A stretch of DNA of 11,865 nucleotides. Origin: Phycisphaerales bacterium (lineage in GTDB: Bacteria; Planctomycetota; Phycisphaerae; Phycisphaerales; SM1A02). The DNA lies in NCBI GenBank assembly GCA_030748805.1, contig JASMLG010000088.1:1-11865 (forward strand), written 5' to 3'. Under the pieces are notes generated by a model. The model made no database searches and was not told the origin of the DNA. It saw only the letters and a program-made list of their open reading frames with translations. The position numbers and the translations under genes were made by a program. The number at the start of each line of letters is the position of its first letter. The stretch's first letter is position 1. Shown here piece by piece: positions 1 through 6,405 of this stretch.

Positions 1-768
1 AGTGGTTGTTACTTGTTCTACGCCTTCTGGAATTTGGATATCGCACCCAATTTGGAAGGCCTCTATAAATGGTCTAAAGTCATGTGCCGTTCCGTAAACG
101 GAAATGACTGCTTGTCGCTCTTCATCGAAAACGAGATTAACGACGACGTTTCTTCCTACTGGATGTGTTCGTTCAGAGCCATCTGCGAATGTGTCTTCGT
201 GCATTGCTTGAATTGCAACATACATAAGTTTTGAGGGATGTTTTTGCCACCATATTTCAAAGTGCCAATCGAGAAGTTGCACTGTTGCTTCACCACTTTC
301 GATTGAACTATCAGAAGGATCAACTTGCCATTGCAAGACTGGTGGGTAACCCTCCCAAGGTGCATCTGGAATTTCTGCTTCAGGCGCAAGCGGTTGATCA
401 GGACCAAACTCGCCATATCCAATTTCTTTAGCAATACCTGTTCCCATTGCTGTGTCGGTTTCTGAAAGGATGTTTAGTGAAACGCCATCGCGACCATGAT
501 CTGTTACGTCCGCTCTCTTTGCATCTGGTTTATCCCAAGTCACAGAGACACGTTCAACACCATCGATTGAAGTTAGTTCGCGTTCAATTGCACCTGCCAT
601 TGCTTGGTGTTCAAACGCCTCGGTTTCTGGTTTCGAAAGTTTTACCATTGCGCGACCGTCAACCAAAGCGACATCTTGAACTGTTCCCGACGCAACTATA
701 TCCGCATCCTTTTTTGGGTCGTTCATAGTTTGCAACTTTGACCAAATTATTTCTTCTGTACAAATCAT
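1..768 (-). CDS. MIP18/DUF59-domain protein (Mrp/SufT-like), 3' end cut by window edge
   Basis: The frame stays open from an ATG at 768 to base 1, giving 256 residues without a stop, so the C-terminus lies off the left edge. Residues 4-80 read like the MIP18/DUF59 domain of Fe-S cluster carriers and assembly factors: an 'EEIIWSKLQTMNDP' opening (family: E..iL..L..v.DP), 'DIVASGTVQDV', a 'VKL' strand, then an amphipathic helix and 'IDGVERVSVTW'. The Cys that SufT/MIP18 proteins carry in a 'P.CP' motif is replaced (KPETEAF), which is closer to the N-terminal domain of Mrp/ApbC ATPases. No P-loop is seen in the visible part. Residues about 105-250 form an acidic, Trp-rich region (LLDWHFEIWWQKHPSKL, HPVGRNVVVNLVF, YGTAHDFRPFIEAF) that I do not recognise. 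I preferred 768 over the in-frame ATG at 726 because the DUF59 opening begins upstream of 726; AGGAG at 780-784 is a usable but somewhat distant ribosome site. Role in Fe-S delivery is inference. Confidence 0.72.
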   Translation of the reverse strand, partial: MICTEEIIWSKLQTMNDPKKDADIVASGTVQDVALVDGRAMVKLSKPETEAFEHQAMAGAIERELTSIDGVERVSVTWDKPDAKRADVTDHGRDGVSLNILSETDTAMGTGIAKEIGYGEFGPDQPLAPEAEIPDAPWEGYPPVLQWQVDPSDSSIESGEATVQLLDWHFEIWWQKHPSKLMYVAIQAMHEDTFADGSERTHPVGRNVVVNLVFDEERQAVISVYGTAHDFRPFIEAFQIGCDIQIPEGVEQVTTT

Positions 769-789
769 TGCTTACCAATCTCCTACCTA

Positions 790-818
790 AATAAAGGTTG
801 CCTAACCTTAAAGTTCAA
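790..818 (-). promoter_or_regulatory. Candidate promoter with an inverted repeat in its spacer, upstream of the DUF59 gene
   Basis: On the minus strand TTGAAC (813-818) and TTTATT (790-795) are 17 bp apart and resemble -35/-10 boxes. The spacer holds the inverted repeat AAGGTT (794-799) and AACCTT (804-809) around a 4-base loop. A regulator binding here would cover the promoter. Against it, the implied start of transcription would lie on top of the AGGAG at 780-784, so the box assignment is weak. Confidence 0.25.
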
Positions 819-936
819 GTCGCACAAGATAACGGAAAAATGGACGAATGTATCTATATTCTTGCACTTTTTTTCACAATAAGTGATTATCGTACCAAAA
901 ACCAAGAATCAAACAGGATAAAACGCGGTTTTTTTC

Positions 937-963
937 TTGAATCAGACAAAGTATATCTATACA
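937..963 (+). promoter_or_regulatory. Candidate promoter for msrBA
   Basis: TTGAAT (937-942) and TATACA (958-963) are separated by 15 bp, a little short of the usual 17. Transcription would begin near 970, after the upstream in-frame ATG at 968, which fits translation starting at 1055. Just upstream AAAAC (920-924) and GTTTT (928-932) form a small inverted repeat around GCG, followed by a T run. The rest of the 769-1054 intergenic region shows no other gene. Confidence 0.3.
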
Positions 964-1042
964 GCGTATGATTAGGGAAATGCTAATTCCAATTAAAACC
1001 TTATTGATTCTGGTTCTCAATACTGTAGCTCTTTTGACCCTT

Positions 1043-1057
1043 GAGGAGACAAAAATG
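1043..1057 (+). promoter_or_regulatory. Strong ribosome binding site that decides the msrBA start
   Basis: GAGGAG at 1043-1048 sits six bases before the ATG at 1055. No comparable Shine-Dalgarno sequence precedes the alternative in-frame ATG at 968. Confidence 0.75.
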
Positions 1058-1996
1058 CACCTCTATTCTCGTGCTGGTTATGACATTTCAGTTCTATCTG
1101 AAGAATTAAAAAAAACACTTCTTGGGAATCTCGATGAAGAAACGATTCGAATCACTCAGAATGCAGGAACAGAAAAACCGTTTTGTGGGACTCTGCTTGA
1201 TAACAAAAAAGACGGTTTCTACGCCTGCGTTGTTTGTGGACTCCCACTTTTTTCAAGCCAACATAAGTTCACATCTGGAACGGGCTGGCCCAGTTTCTTC
1301 TCCCCTTTTGCCCCTGAACACATTGCAACAAAAGATGACAAGCAATTTGACATGATACGAACGGAAATTCTCTGCGTTCGTTGCGATTCTCATTTAGGAC
1401 ATGTATTTGATGATGGCCCAAAACCCACTGGTAAACGGTTCTGTTTAAACTCCGCCTCGCTGCGCTTTTATGAAGATGGAGATGAGATCCCTGAGCAATC
1501 AAAACCGGTTAATACCGAAATTGCTTATTTCGCAGGTGGTTGCTTTTGGGGAGTTGAACATTGGCTCCAACAAGGCGAAGGCGTAATCAATGTCGAAAGC
1601 GGGTATATGCAGGGCGAGACGGACAATCCAACATATAAGGATGTGTGTTCAGGGAAAAGTGGGCACGCTGAAACCGCGAAGGTTACTTTCGACCCGAAAG
1701 TCATTTCCTTCAAAACGCTCCTCGAAGCATTCTTCAAGATGCACGACCCAACCGAAGTGAATCGGCAAGGACCAGATATTGGGTCACAATATCGCTCAGG
1801 TGTTTGGATAACTTCAGAGGATCAACAAAAAGCCGCTGTTGATTTCATTAAGGAATTAGCTGCATCAAAAGCGTTCGACAAACCAATCGTTACCCAAGTT
1901 GAACCCGCCGAAAAGTTTTACCTTGCCGAAGATGGTCACCAAGATTACATCGAAAAAACAGGTCGGGCTTGTCATGTTACGAACCCTTGGGAATGA
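1055..1996 (+). CDS. msrBA: Bifunctional methionine sulfoxide reductase, MsrB-MsrA fusion
   Basis: This 313-residue protein reduces both stereoisomers of oxidised methionine. The MsrB half (about residues 8-140) handles the R form: it shows 'TSGTGWPSFFSPF', two zinc-binding CxxC pairs (Cys58/Cys61 and Cys107/Cys110, the latter in 'CVRCDSHLGHVFDDGP'), and 'RFCLNSASLRF' with the catalytic Cys130. Its Neisseria-type recycling Cys is replaced by Thr in 'SGTGW'. The MsrA half (about 153-306) handles the S form: 'AGGCFWGVEHWLQ' with catalytic Cys163, 'GHAETAKVTFDP', 'FFKMHDPT' and 'DIGSQYRSGVW'. Cys306 near the C-terminus ('GRACHVTNPWE') could serve as a resolving cysteine. The order is B then A, without the thioredoxin-like domain of Neisseria PilB. 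I chose the ATG at 1055 for its ribosome site. Starting at 968 would add 29 residues with a hydrophobic stretch (LLILVLNTVALLTL) that could act as an export signal, so a periplasmic form is possible but less supported. It is divergent from the DUF59 gene and alone in its transcript. Confidence 0.95.
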   Translation: MHLYSRAGYDISVLSEELKKTLLGNLDEETIRITQNAGTEKPFCGTLLDNKKDGFYACVVCGLPLFSSQHKFTSGTGWPSFFSPFAPEHIATKDDKQFDMIRTEILCVRCDSHLGHVFDDGPKPTGKRFCLNSASLRFYEDGDEIPEQSKPVNTEIAYFAGGCFWGVEHWLQQGEGVINVESGYMQGETDNPTYKDVCSGKSGHAETAKVTFDPKVISFKTLLEAFFKMHDPTEVNRQGPDIGSQYRSGVWITSEDQQKAAVDFIKELAASKAFDKPIVTQVEPAEKFYLAEDGHQDYIEKTGRACHVTNPWE

Positions 1997-2020
1997 CACT
2001 AAATTCTGGCTAAGGGGACA

Positions 2021-2175
2021 CCCGCAGCAAGGACGCTTCGACATGATAGCAACTGGCATGTTCGCTTTGCGAACATGTTGTGTGGATGTCCCCGCAGCAA
2101 GGACGCTTCGACTTAATAGTAACTGGCGTGTTCGCTTTGCGAACTTGTTGTGTGGATGTCCCCACAGCAAGGACG
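2021..2175. repeat. Two tandem 70-bp hairpin repeats plus a partial third copy (REP-like)
   Basis: Unit 1 (2021-2090) and unit 2 (2091-2160) are in register with a period of exactly 70 bp and differ at five positions. A third copy begins at 2161 and breaks off near 2175, five bases before the stop of the MgtC-family gene. Unit 1 holds a perfect hairpin, CATGTTCGC (2057-2065), TTT, GCGAACATG (2069-2077). Unit 2 keeps the inner GTTCGC/GCGAAC arms (2130-2135, 2139-2144) while the outer pairs are partly lost. In addition GGGGACA (2014-2020) can pair with TGTCCCC (2087-2093), enclosing the whole of unit 1. No T run follows the hairpins, so they are not classical terminators. The block fills the gap between two convergent genes, a usual place for REP/BIME-type elements. 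No RAYT transposase gene is in the window, so the REP label is inference. Confidence 0.85.
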
Positions 2176-2179
2176 GTTC

Positions 2180-2644
2180 TCATTCTTCGTCGGTTTCGTT
2201 TGTAATTTGGCGGCGCAGAATCACAAGAACAATGTACGCAAGAAATGTCGATGCGAAAGCGAGTGCATATTGCCCCAATCCAACAGAAACACCTATTGCT
2301 GCTGTCATCCAAATACCAGAAGCAGTAGTCATCCCCTGCACACGTCCGCGTGATTGAATAATAGCGCCAGCTCCTAGAAAGCCAATACCTCCAACAATTC
2401 CTGCAATTACTCTACTTGTATCCAAACGAACCATTGCTTCTATTCCTGCTGCCTGCTCGGCTGCAGCCAGTTGAAACATGGCTGAAACACCAACAAGTGT
2501 AAATGTTGCTGAACCTAAACTTACCAAAGACATTGTTCTAAGTCCCGCTGGCTTACTGCGAAGTCGCCTATCAAGCCCAATAATCGCACCTAGCACCAAA
2601 GCCAGTACAAGACGCAACAACATTTCTTGTGTAGTTACGAACAT
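2180..2644 (-). CDS. MgtC/SapB family membrane protein, short form
   Basis: The 154-residue protein matches the conserved membrane core of the MgtC/SapB family. It has 'LVLGAIIGLDRRLRSKPAG' followed by 'LRTMSLVSLGSATFTLVG' (residues 15-52), the signature 'RVIAGIVGGIGFLGAGAII' (78-96), and 'VQGMTTASGIWMTAAIGV' (102-119), followed by a last hydrophobic helix at about 125-143. Four or five membrane helices can be drawn. It lacks the roughly 80-residue soluble C-terminal domain of Salmonella MgtC, as do many family members. MgtC supports growth in low magnesium and inside macrophages and is reported to act on F1Fo ATP synthase; whether this short form does so is unknown. The ATG at 2644 shares its A with the preceding gene's TGA (TGATG), which indicates translational coupling and decides against the GTG one codon upstream. 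It is the last gene of a three-gene operon and faces msrBA tail to tail. Confidence 0.9.
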   Translation of the reverse strand: MFVTTQEMLLRLVLALVLGAIIGLDRRLRSKPAGLRTMSLVSLGSATFTLVGVSAMFQLAAAEQAAGIEAMVRLDTSRVIAGIVGGIGFLGAGAIIQSRGRVQGMTTASGIWMTAAIGVSVGLGQYALAFASTFLAYIVLVILRRQITNETDEE

Positions 2645-3468
2645 CACTCCATTGTATCCATTTGCTTCATCAATAGTTCTCTCTCTTTTAAAAACTCACT
2701 TTCACGATTTGCTAGATGTTGCTTAATTGAATTCAATTGTTGCTCTGCCTCCCTTTTTGCTTTTCGCCCGCCACCTCCATGCCTCGGATCCTCTTCGATT
2801 TGCTCAAGATCCATTGCCATTACCAAGGCAACGAAGTCGGCATCAATCGTTGGCTCCCCTGCTGCCGCAGCTACATCGTCTAGTGCGCTTAGTTCTTCGA
2901 TAATTCTTCTTGTTACTTCGTCTACATTTTCTTGCGGACCAAACATAAATAATGATTCCCTAGTTGCCAACCGTCTTCTTTCAATCGATTCCTCAAGTTC
3001 GTCAATTCGATTATGCAATAACTCGGTTTCTTTATTAAGGGGGGCTGGTGGTTCTGGTGGTACAAAACCTTCTAACTTTACTCTGGAACCACGCTTGATT
3101 ATTTTACAAAACCAACCAGATATTTTGTGTGCTTCCCGCAAACGTCTCATTGCGGTTGGCACAGGTGTAGAACTTCCATGGACAGCGGCATTACCATCTC
3201 TACGAATTGCATGCATGCTATCTGCTTGCCTTCTTGGGACAATGCCCCTTCGTTCTAGTGAACCAAGCATCGCACCTAAGTCCTGAGATATATCACCCTG
3301 CATCTGTAAACTAGTCAACTTCTTAGCCATGGTCTCAATCATCAAACGAAGTTTAAACATACAAGATGCAGGATCGGAATGCACGTAATCCTCTGCTTGT
3401 TTCGCCAACTGCGCTACTCGTTTATCGTAACTTTCTAAGAAGTGAAAATTTGTTTCGTAATTATTCAC
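2644..3468 (-). CDS. DUF4145/HEPN-like N-terminal domain protein with coiled-coil C-terminus
   Basis: The 274-residue soluble protein opens with 'NFHFLESYDKRVAQLAKQAE' and 'DPASCMFKLRLMIETMAKKL' (residues 7-51), which resembles the all-helical DUF4145 domain also found at the N-terminus of type I restriction subunit HsdR. Residues 89-97 read 'RRDGNAAVH'; R90 and H97 are six residues apart, which fits the R-x(4-6)-H active-site spacing of HEPN RNases, a superfamily to which DUF4145 has been assigned. A Pro-rich linker (137-143) leads to a charged coiled coil at about 145-170, an acidic stretch (about 183-228), a Gly run (GGGG, 231-234) and a second charged helix to the end. No helicase, nuclease or membrane segment is fused to it. 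The start is GTG at 3468, overlapping the previous gene's stop by four bases (GTGA), and its own TGA overlaps the MgtC-family ATG. Function unknown; nucleic-acid or RNase activity is inference. Confidence 0.75.
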   Translation of the reverse strand: MNNYETNFHFLESYDKRVAQLAKQAEDYVHSDPASCMFKLRLMIETMAKKLTSLQMQGDISQDLGAMLGSLERRGIVPRRQADSMHAIRRDGNAAVHGSSTPVPTAMRRLREAHKISGWFCKIIKRGSRVKLEGFVPPEPPAPLNKETELLHNRIDELEESIERRRLATRESLFMFGPQENVDEVTRRIIEELSALDDVAAAAGEPTIDADFVALVMAMDLEQIEEDPRHGGGGRKAKREAEQQLNSIKQHLANRESEFLKERELLMKQMDTME

Positions 3469-3890
3469 TTCACTTCAACCCTTGGTCTTAGCATTGATGC
3501 AATAACTCTTGCATTAACGCAGCATTTCTGAAAATCTTCAGGAGAAATATCAATAGCAGACGCAAGCATCGAAGCCCAACGAACTTCGAGGGGTTTCATG
3601 GTTCGATCAGCATAAGAAATCATCATCACACCAGTAAGAATTTGTTCTGCAAGTTCTTTTGGTAGTTGACGAACTCCAGATAAACAATCAATCAGTGTTT
3701 TGTTGCCTATATTTTTTTCTTCTTTTGCCTTACGGCAATCATTTTCTGTAAAACCAAGAATTGCTTGAGCATATAAACCAGTTGCAGATTCCTGAATTGC
3801 CGGCATATCTTCGCCTGCAACTGCCATCGATCGCGCTGACAGAAACCAAAGCGTCGCGACTTCGATTGACTCGGAGGGGCTCATACCCAT
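3465..3890 (-). CDS. TerB-like helical protein of unknown function
   Basis: This 141-residue, mostly helical protein has no signal peptide or membrane helix. Residues about 75-135 run 'LPKELAEQILTGVMMISYAD', 'RTMKPLEVRWASMLASAIDI' and 'SPEDFQKCC', which has the layout of TerB/DjlA-type domains: a helix, an acidic turn with 'AD', a second helix opening with a conserved Glu, and a short loop before a third helix. TerB domains occur in tellurite-resistance, phage-defence and metal-sensing operons, but the similarity is only by pattern. Residues 50-62 are a charged linker (ENDCRKAKEEKNI). The ATG at 3890 follows AGGAT at a short distance; an alternative ATG lies two codons later at 3884. It is the first gene of an operon whose next gene starts four bases before its stop, so the two products are probably made in fixed proportion. 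The AT-rich region upstream shows no convincing promoter boxes. Confidence 0.6.
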   Translation of the reverse strand: MGMSPSESIEVATLWFLSARSMAVAGEDMPAIQESATGLYAQAILGFTENDCRKAKEEKNIGNKTLIDCLSGVRQLPKELAEQILTGVMMISYADRTMKPLEVRWASMLASAIDISPEDFQKCCVNARVIASMLRPRVEVK

Positions 3891-4116
3891 ATCCTAGATA
3901 TAGCAAATTCTTGTGAAAGATGAGTTATTAGATAAAACGCCATTTTTTGTGTTTAAACCTAGCCCACGTGAACAATATCATGAAAATAGCAAGAAATAAG
4001 TGATAAATGAGCATTGTAGCCGTAAGAACAAAGCTTGAATTTCACGTTTTTCCTGTTTATTTCTGCATTTTTTTATATGTTTTTTGGATTTTTCGTGTAC
4101 ATTAATGGCAGGAAAG

Positions 4117-4131
4117 GGTAACTTAGTTACC
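4117..4131. promoter_or_regulatory. 15-bp palindrome in the leader of the PEP-CTERM-like gene
   Basis: GGTAACT (4117-4123) and AGTTACC (4125-4131) are perfect inverted arms around one central T. The site lies 55 bases before the ATG at 4186, in the 295-bp gap 3891-4185. A weak promoter pair, TTGAAT (4035-4040) and TATTTC (4058-4063) with 17-bp spacing, would place the palindrome in the transcribed leader. The odd-length symmetry looks like a protein operator more than an RNA hairpin. The remainder of the gap is AT-rich and shows no gene. Confidence 0.45.
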
Positions 4132-4185
4132 AGTTGGAAGAGAAACAAGCGTTTGGATAGCGCGCAGAAGTAAAGAGAGAGAACG

Positions 4186-4860
4186 ATGAAAAAACTATTG
4201 GTGGCAGGACTGCTTGCATCATTCGCTACATCTGGTGCAATGGCAAGTGTGATTTACAGTCAAAGTTTTGAAAACGATGATTGGCTGGGTGGTAAATATT
4301 ATGACTACGGTGATTCTTCTACTGATCACTGGTTAGTAAACAACGCTGGTGAAGCAGCCGTAAACGGTGATGGTTTCAATGCTTGGTATGAAAGTACTGG
4401 AGGTGTTGGCCTTACTGACGGTGACTACGTTGGTGTCACCGACTACACTGGTAATACAGGTGGCATGTACGACGGTAACAATGCTTACCAAATGTCAGAT
4501 ACAGATGGAATCATGAGTTTATTCTTCGATGATTTTGGTTCTGGTGTTAATGTATCTTTAGCAATCTTTATTGCAAGTACTGGATATGAGGACGCTGACT
4601 CCCTAACAGTTTCATACGGAAGCGATGTCCTACTTCAACTTGGTGGCAATGAGGATGATGGCGTTGCTTTAGAAAACGCAGCAGGAACTTGGATAATTCT
4701 TGATGCGTCCAATGTTTCCGGACAACTATCAATTTCATTCAACTCAAACTCAGGATCTGAAGCAGTATTTATTGATGCAGTTTCAATCTCTGCAATTCCT
4801 GCTCCAGGTGCACTTGCACTTATTGGAATCGCTGGTCTCGCTCGTAGACGTCGACGTTAA
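4186..4860 (+). CDS. Secreted protein with PEP-CTERM-like C-terminal sorting signal
   Basis: The 224-residue protein has a classic signal peptide: MKKLL, a hydrophobic core, and cleavage after 'GAMA' at about residue 20. The C-terminus is a sorting tail, 'AIPAPGALALIGIAGLA' (203-219) followed by five arginines. This is the PAP-type variant of PEP-CTERM common in planctomycetes: a Pro-rich motif, a short membrane helix, then a basic end, recognised in other species by an exosortase. The mature part (21-202) is acidic, rich in Gly, Asp, Ser, Thr and Asn, and likely all beta; it has 'SQSFENDDW' near its start, 'GTWIILDASNVSGQLSISF' (167-185) and a final strand 'AVFIDAVSISA', an architecture like jelly-roll carbohydrate-binding domains seen in such proteins, but no family can be named. 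The start follows a GAGAGAG purine run. The gene stands alone and ends at the terminator at 4891-4918. Surface or extracellular location is inference; no exosortase gene is in the window. Confidence 0.88.
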   Translation: MKKLLVAGLLASFATSGAMASVIYSQSFENDDWLGGKYYDYGDSSTDHWLVNNAGEAAVNGDGFNAWYESTGGVGLTDGDYVGVTDYTGNTGGMYDGNNAYQMSDTDGIMSLFFDDFGSGVNVSLAIFIASTGYEDADSLTVSYGSDVLLQLGGNEDDGVALENAAGTWIILDASNVSGQLSISFNSNSGSEAVFIDAVSISAIPAPGALALIGIAGLARRRRR

Positions 4861-4890
4861 TCGACGCCAACAATAAAACTATCCAAATTA

Positions 4891-4918
4891 AAAAACCCTC
4901 TGCTTGCAGAGGGTTTTT
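4891..4918. terminator. Bidirectional intrinsic terminator
   Basis: A 12-bp perfect stem, AAAAACCCTCTG (4891-4902) with CAGAGGGTTTTT (4907-4918), closes over the loop CTTG. It carries a T run on both strands, so it can end the plus-strand gene finishing at 4860 and the minus-strand gene finishing at 4945. Confidence 0.93.
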
Positions 4919-4944
4919 ATTTTAAGTAACTACTTAGAAAACCA

Positions 4945-6333
4945 TTATGGACAAGCACCCCAAGCACTTATCAATTCGATAATGTCGTTCACTTCTACCG
5001 ATCCGTCGCCACTAAGGTCTGCGGGGCATCCTTCAGGACAAGAAACTTCTTCGTCGTCACAGAGAATCATCGCTCCTTGGAATAAACCACCTGCTTCAAT
5101 ACAAGCGCCTTCCGAAGCGGCCATAATGCATATATCAATCATGCAGCAAGCGCCAGCATCGGTTCCAAAGCATTCAACCATTTGGCAGGCCGTATCTTCG
5201 CCGCTATATGTACCACCACCTTCAAGGCAATCGTTATGTGTCATTTCCCAACAAGCAACACCTCCACAGCATGCGCCTAGCCCAGAAGAACAACCTTGTA
5301 TTTCACCATTAATTGTTGGTTCGATGCCAGAAAAATCTTCAATAACATCACACACAAGATTCACGCAGATGGTGGGGCTATCAAGTATAACAGTACAATT
5401 TGAAGTCATCTCAATAACACCACTCCCTCCAACACCGTCACAATCACTGTCTGCAACGTTAGTATCAAAAGTACACTGATTAAAAGTCACATCACTTGAA
5501 CTTCTAATGTTTGCAGCGCCGCCTGACTCCAAGCAACTATTATCTGTAAATATTGTGTTAGAAATTGTTGCGTCTCCGCTTGAATAACTATACCAAGCAC
5601 CGCCTTTGTTAGAAGAGTTATCCGTGAATGAACAATCTTGTACTAGAACGTTGGAGTTTTTGTTATATAGACCACCCGCGTTTGCTGAAACTTCATTCCC
5701 AATAATATCTGAACTGGTTATATTGAAATCACCCGTACCGTCCTTAACATAAAGTCCGCCACCATTATTTGCTAAATTGAACTGAATAGAACAATTTGAA
5801 ATTGATCCATCGCTGGTTTTTAAGTACACACCTCCACCAGCTCCTGAGGAGGTATTTCCGTTTATTGTAGAGTTGTTTAGGTTAAGGGTACCTGATTCGA
5901 CATATATTCCAGCACCAAAACCACTTGAGTTGTTGCTTTTAATAATACAGTTGTTAATCGTTGGGGCTGCCCCATTAATATAGATTCCTGCTCCATCCGA
6001 AGCAGAACCATTGCGAATTGTAAATCCTTCAAGAACAGAAGTTGTGGTTTCTTCTGTTGCAAAACTGACCACCGGTGCACCTGAAGAAAATAAACCATCT
6101 ATAAATACATTGTCTGGTATCCCACTCTCGCTAGAAATCGTAATTGCCTTACCAAGAAAGTCAATCGTCTCAAAGTAAGTATCATCACTCACAAGCACAA
6201 TATCACCATCAACTGCAACGTCAATTGCCTCCTGAATGTGAGCGTACTCTGAAGGGACTAGGATTGTTTCAGCTACAGCAACGCTTGAAATAACCGCTGC
6301 AACAGCACTAAGAAAAATGTTCAAATACCTCAT
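4945..6333 (-). CDS. Secreted right-handed beta-helix protein with GACC Cys repeats and dockerin-like tail
   Basis: The 462-residue protein begins with a signal peptide (cleavage near residue 21, 'AVA-ET'). 'ILVPSEYAHIQEAIDVAVDG' (24-43) is the usual opening of pectate-lyase-like beta-helix proteins. Residues about 100-310 are helix coils of 25-28 residues, each marked by a G-G-x-Y/W motif: AGIY (115 and 141), GGVY (167), GGLY (192 and 220), GGAW (244), GGAA (271), alternating with N-rich turns (NNCIIKSNNS, SNCSIQFN). This resembles polymorphic outer membrane protein repeats. Two cysteine-rich repeats follow (353-388 and 394-432), each starting GACC and continuing with C, an Ala/Asp-x-x-x-C helix and a Gly-Gly turn. 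The last 30 residues, 'CPADLSGDGSVEVNDIIELI' then 'SAWGACP', form a dockerin/EF-hand-like calcium loop typical of Phycisphaerae secreted proteins. No catalytic residues were identified; adhesion or glycan binding is inference. AGGAG seven bases before the ATG at 6333 supports the start. Confidence 0.9.
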   Translation of the reverse strand: MRYLNIFLSAVAAVISSVAVAETILVPSEYAHIQEAIDVAVDGDIVLVSDDTYFETIDFLGKAITISSESGIPDNVFIDGLFSSGAPVVSFATEETTTSVLEGFTIRNGSASDGAGIYINGAAPTINNCIIKSNNSSGFGAGIYVESGTLNLNNSTINGNTSSGAGGGVYLKTSDGSISNCSIQFNLANNGGGLYVKDGTGDFNITSSDIIGNEVSANAGGLYNKNSNVLVQDCSFTDNSSNKGGAWYSYSSGDATISNTIFTDNSCLESGGAANIRSSSDVTFNQCTFDTNVADSDCDGVGGSGVIEMTSNCTVILDSPTICVNLVCDVIEDFSGIEPTINGEIQGCSSGLGACCGGVACWEMTHNDCLEGGGTYSGEDTACQMVECFGTDAGACCMIDICIMAASEGACIEAGGLFQGAMILCDDEEVSCPEGCPADLSGDGSVEVNDIIELISAWGACP

Positions 6334-6375
6334 AGCAATGCTCCTATTGTCTTCTGATTCAGTAATGTACTGTCA

Positions 6376-6403
6376 ATACTACTGTTACGTTCAATTAATG
6401 CAA
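6376..6403 (-). promoter_or_regulatory. Candidate promoter of the beta-helix gene
   Basis: Read on the minus strand, TTGCAT (6398-6403) and TAGTAT (6376-6381) are 16 bp apart. Transcription would begin near 6369, leaving a leader of about 35 bases that contains the AGGAG ribosome site. Confidence 0.35.
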
Positions 6404-6405
6404 GT

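Noticed and set aside
231..728. Plus-strand frames of 66 and 93 residues near the left edge
   Set aside because: Both are antisense to the DUF59-domain gene, whose minus-strand frame is open from 768 to the edge and shows family motifs.
2057..2077. Intrinsic terminator for msrBA
   Set aside because: The hairpin is perfect but has no following T run on either strand, and its recurrence as a repeat unit explains it better.
2021..2175. CRISPR array
   Set aside because: Only two and a bit copies exist, adjacent copies are alike over their full 70 bp, and there are no variable spacers or cas genes.
1899..2357. 152-residue plus-strand frame crossing the msrBA end and the repeats
   Set aside because: It overlaps the MsrA C-terminus in another frame, passes through the repeat block and runs antisense to the MgtC-family gene; the sequence has no recognisable features.
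2627..3286. 219-residue open frame on the plus strand
   Set aside because: It is antisense to the DUF4145-like gene and is dominated by Ser/Ala runs, as expected from reading a helical, charged gene backwards.
4904..5479. 191-residue open frame on the plus strand
   Set aside because: It lies entirely opposite the well-supported beta-helix gene, has a low-complexity Pro/Ser/Gln composition, and has no start signal or family features.
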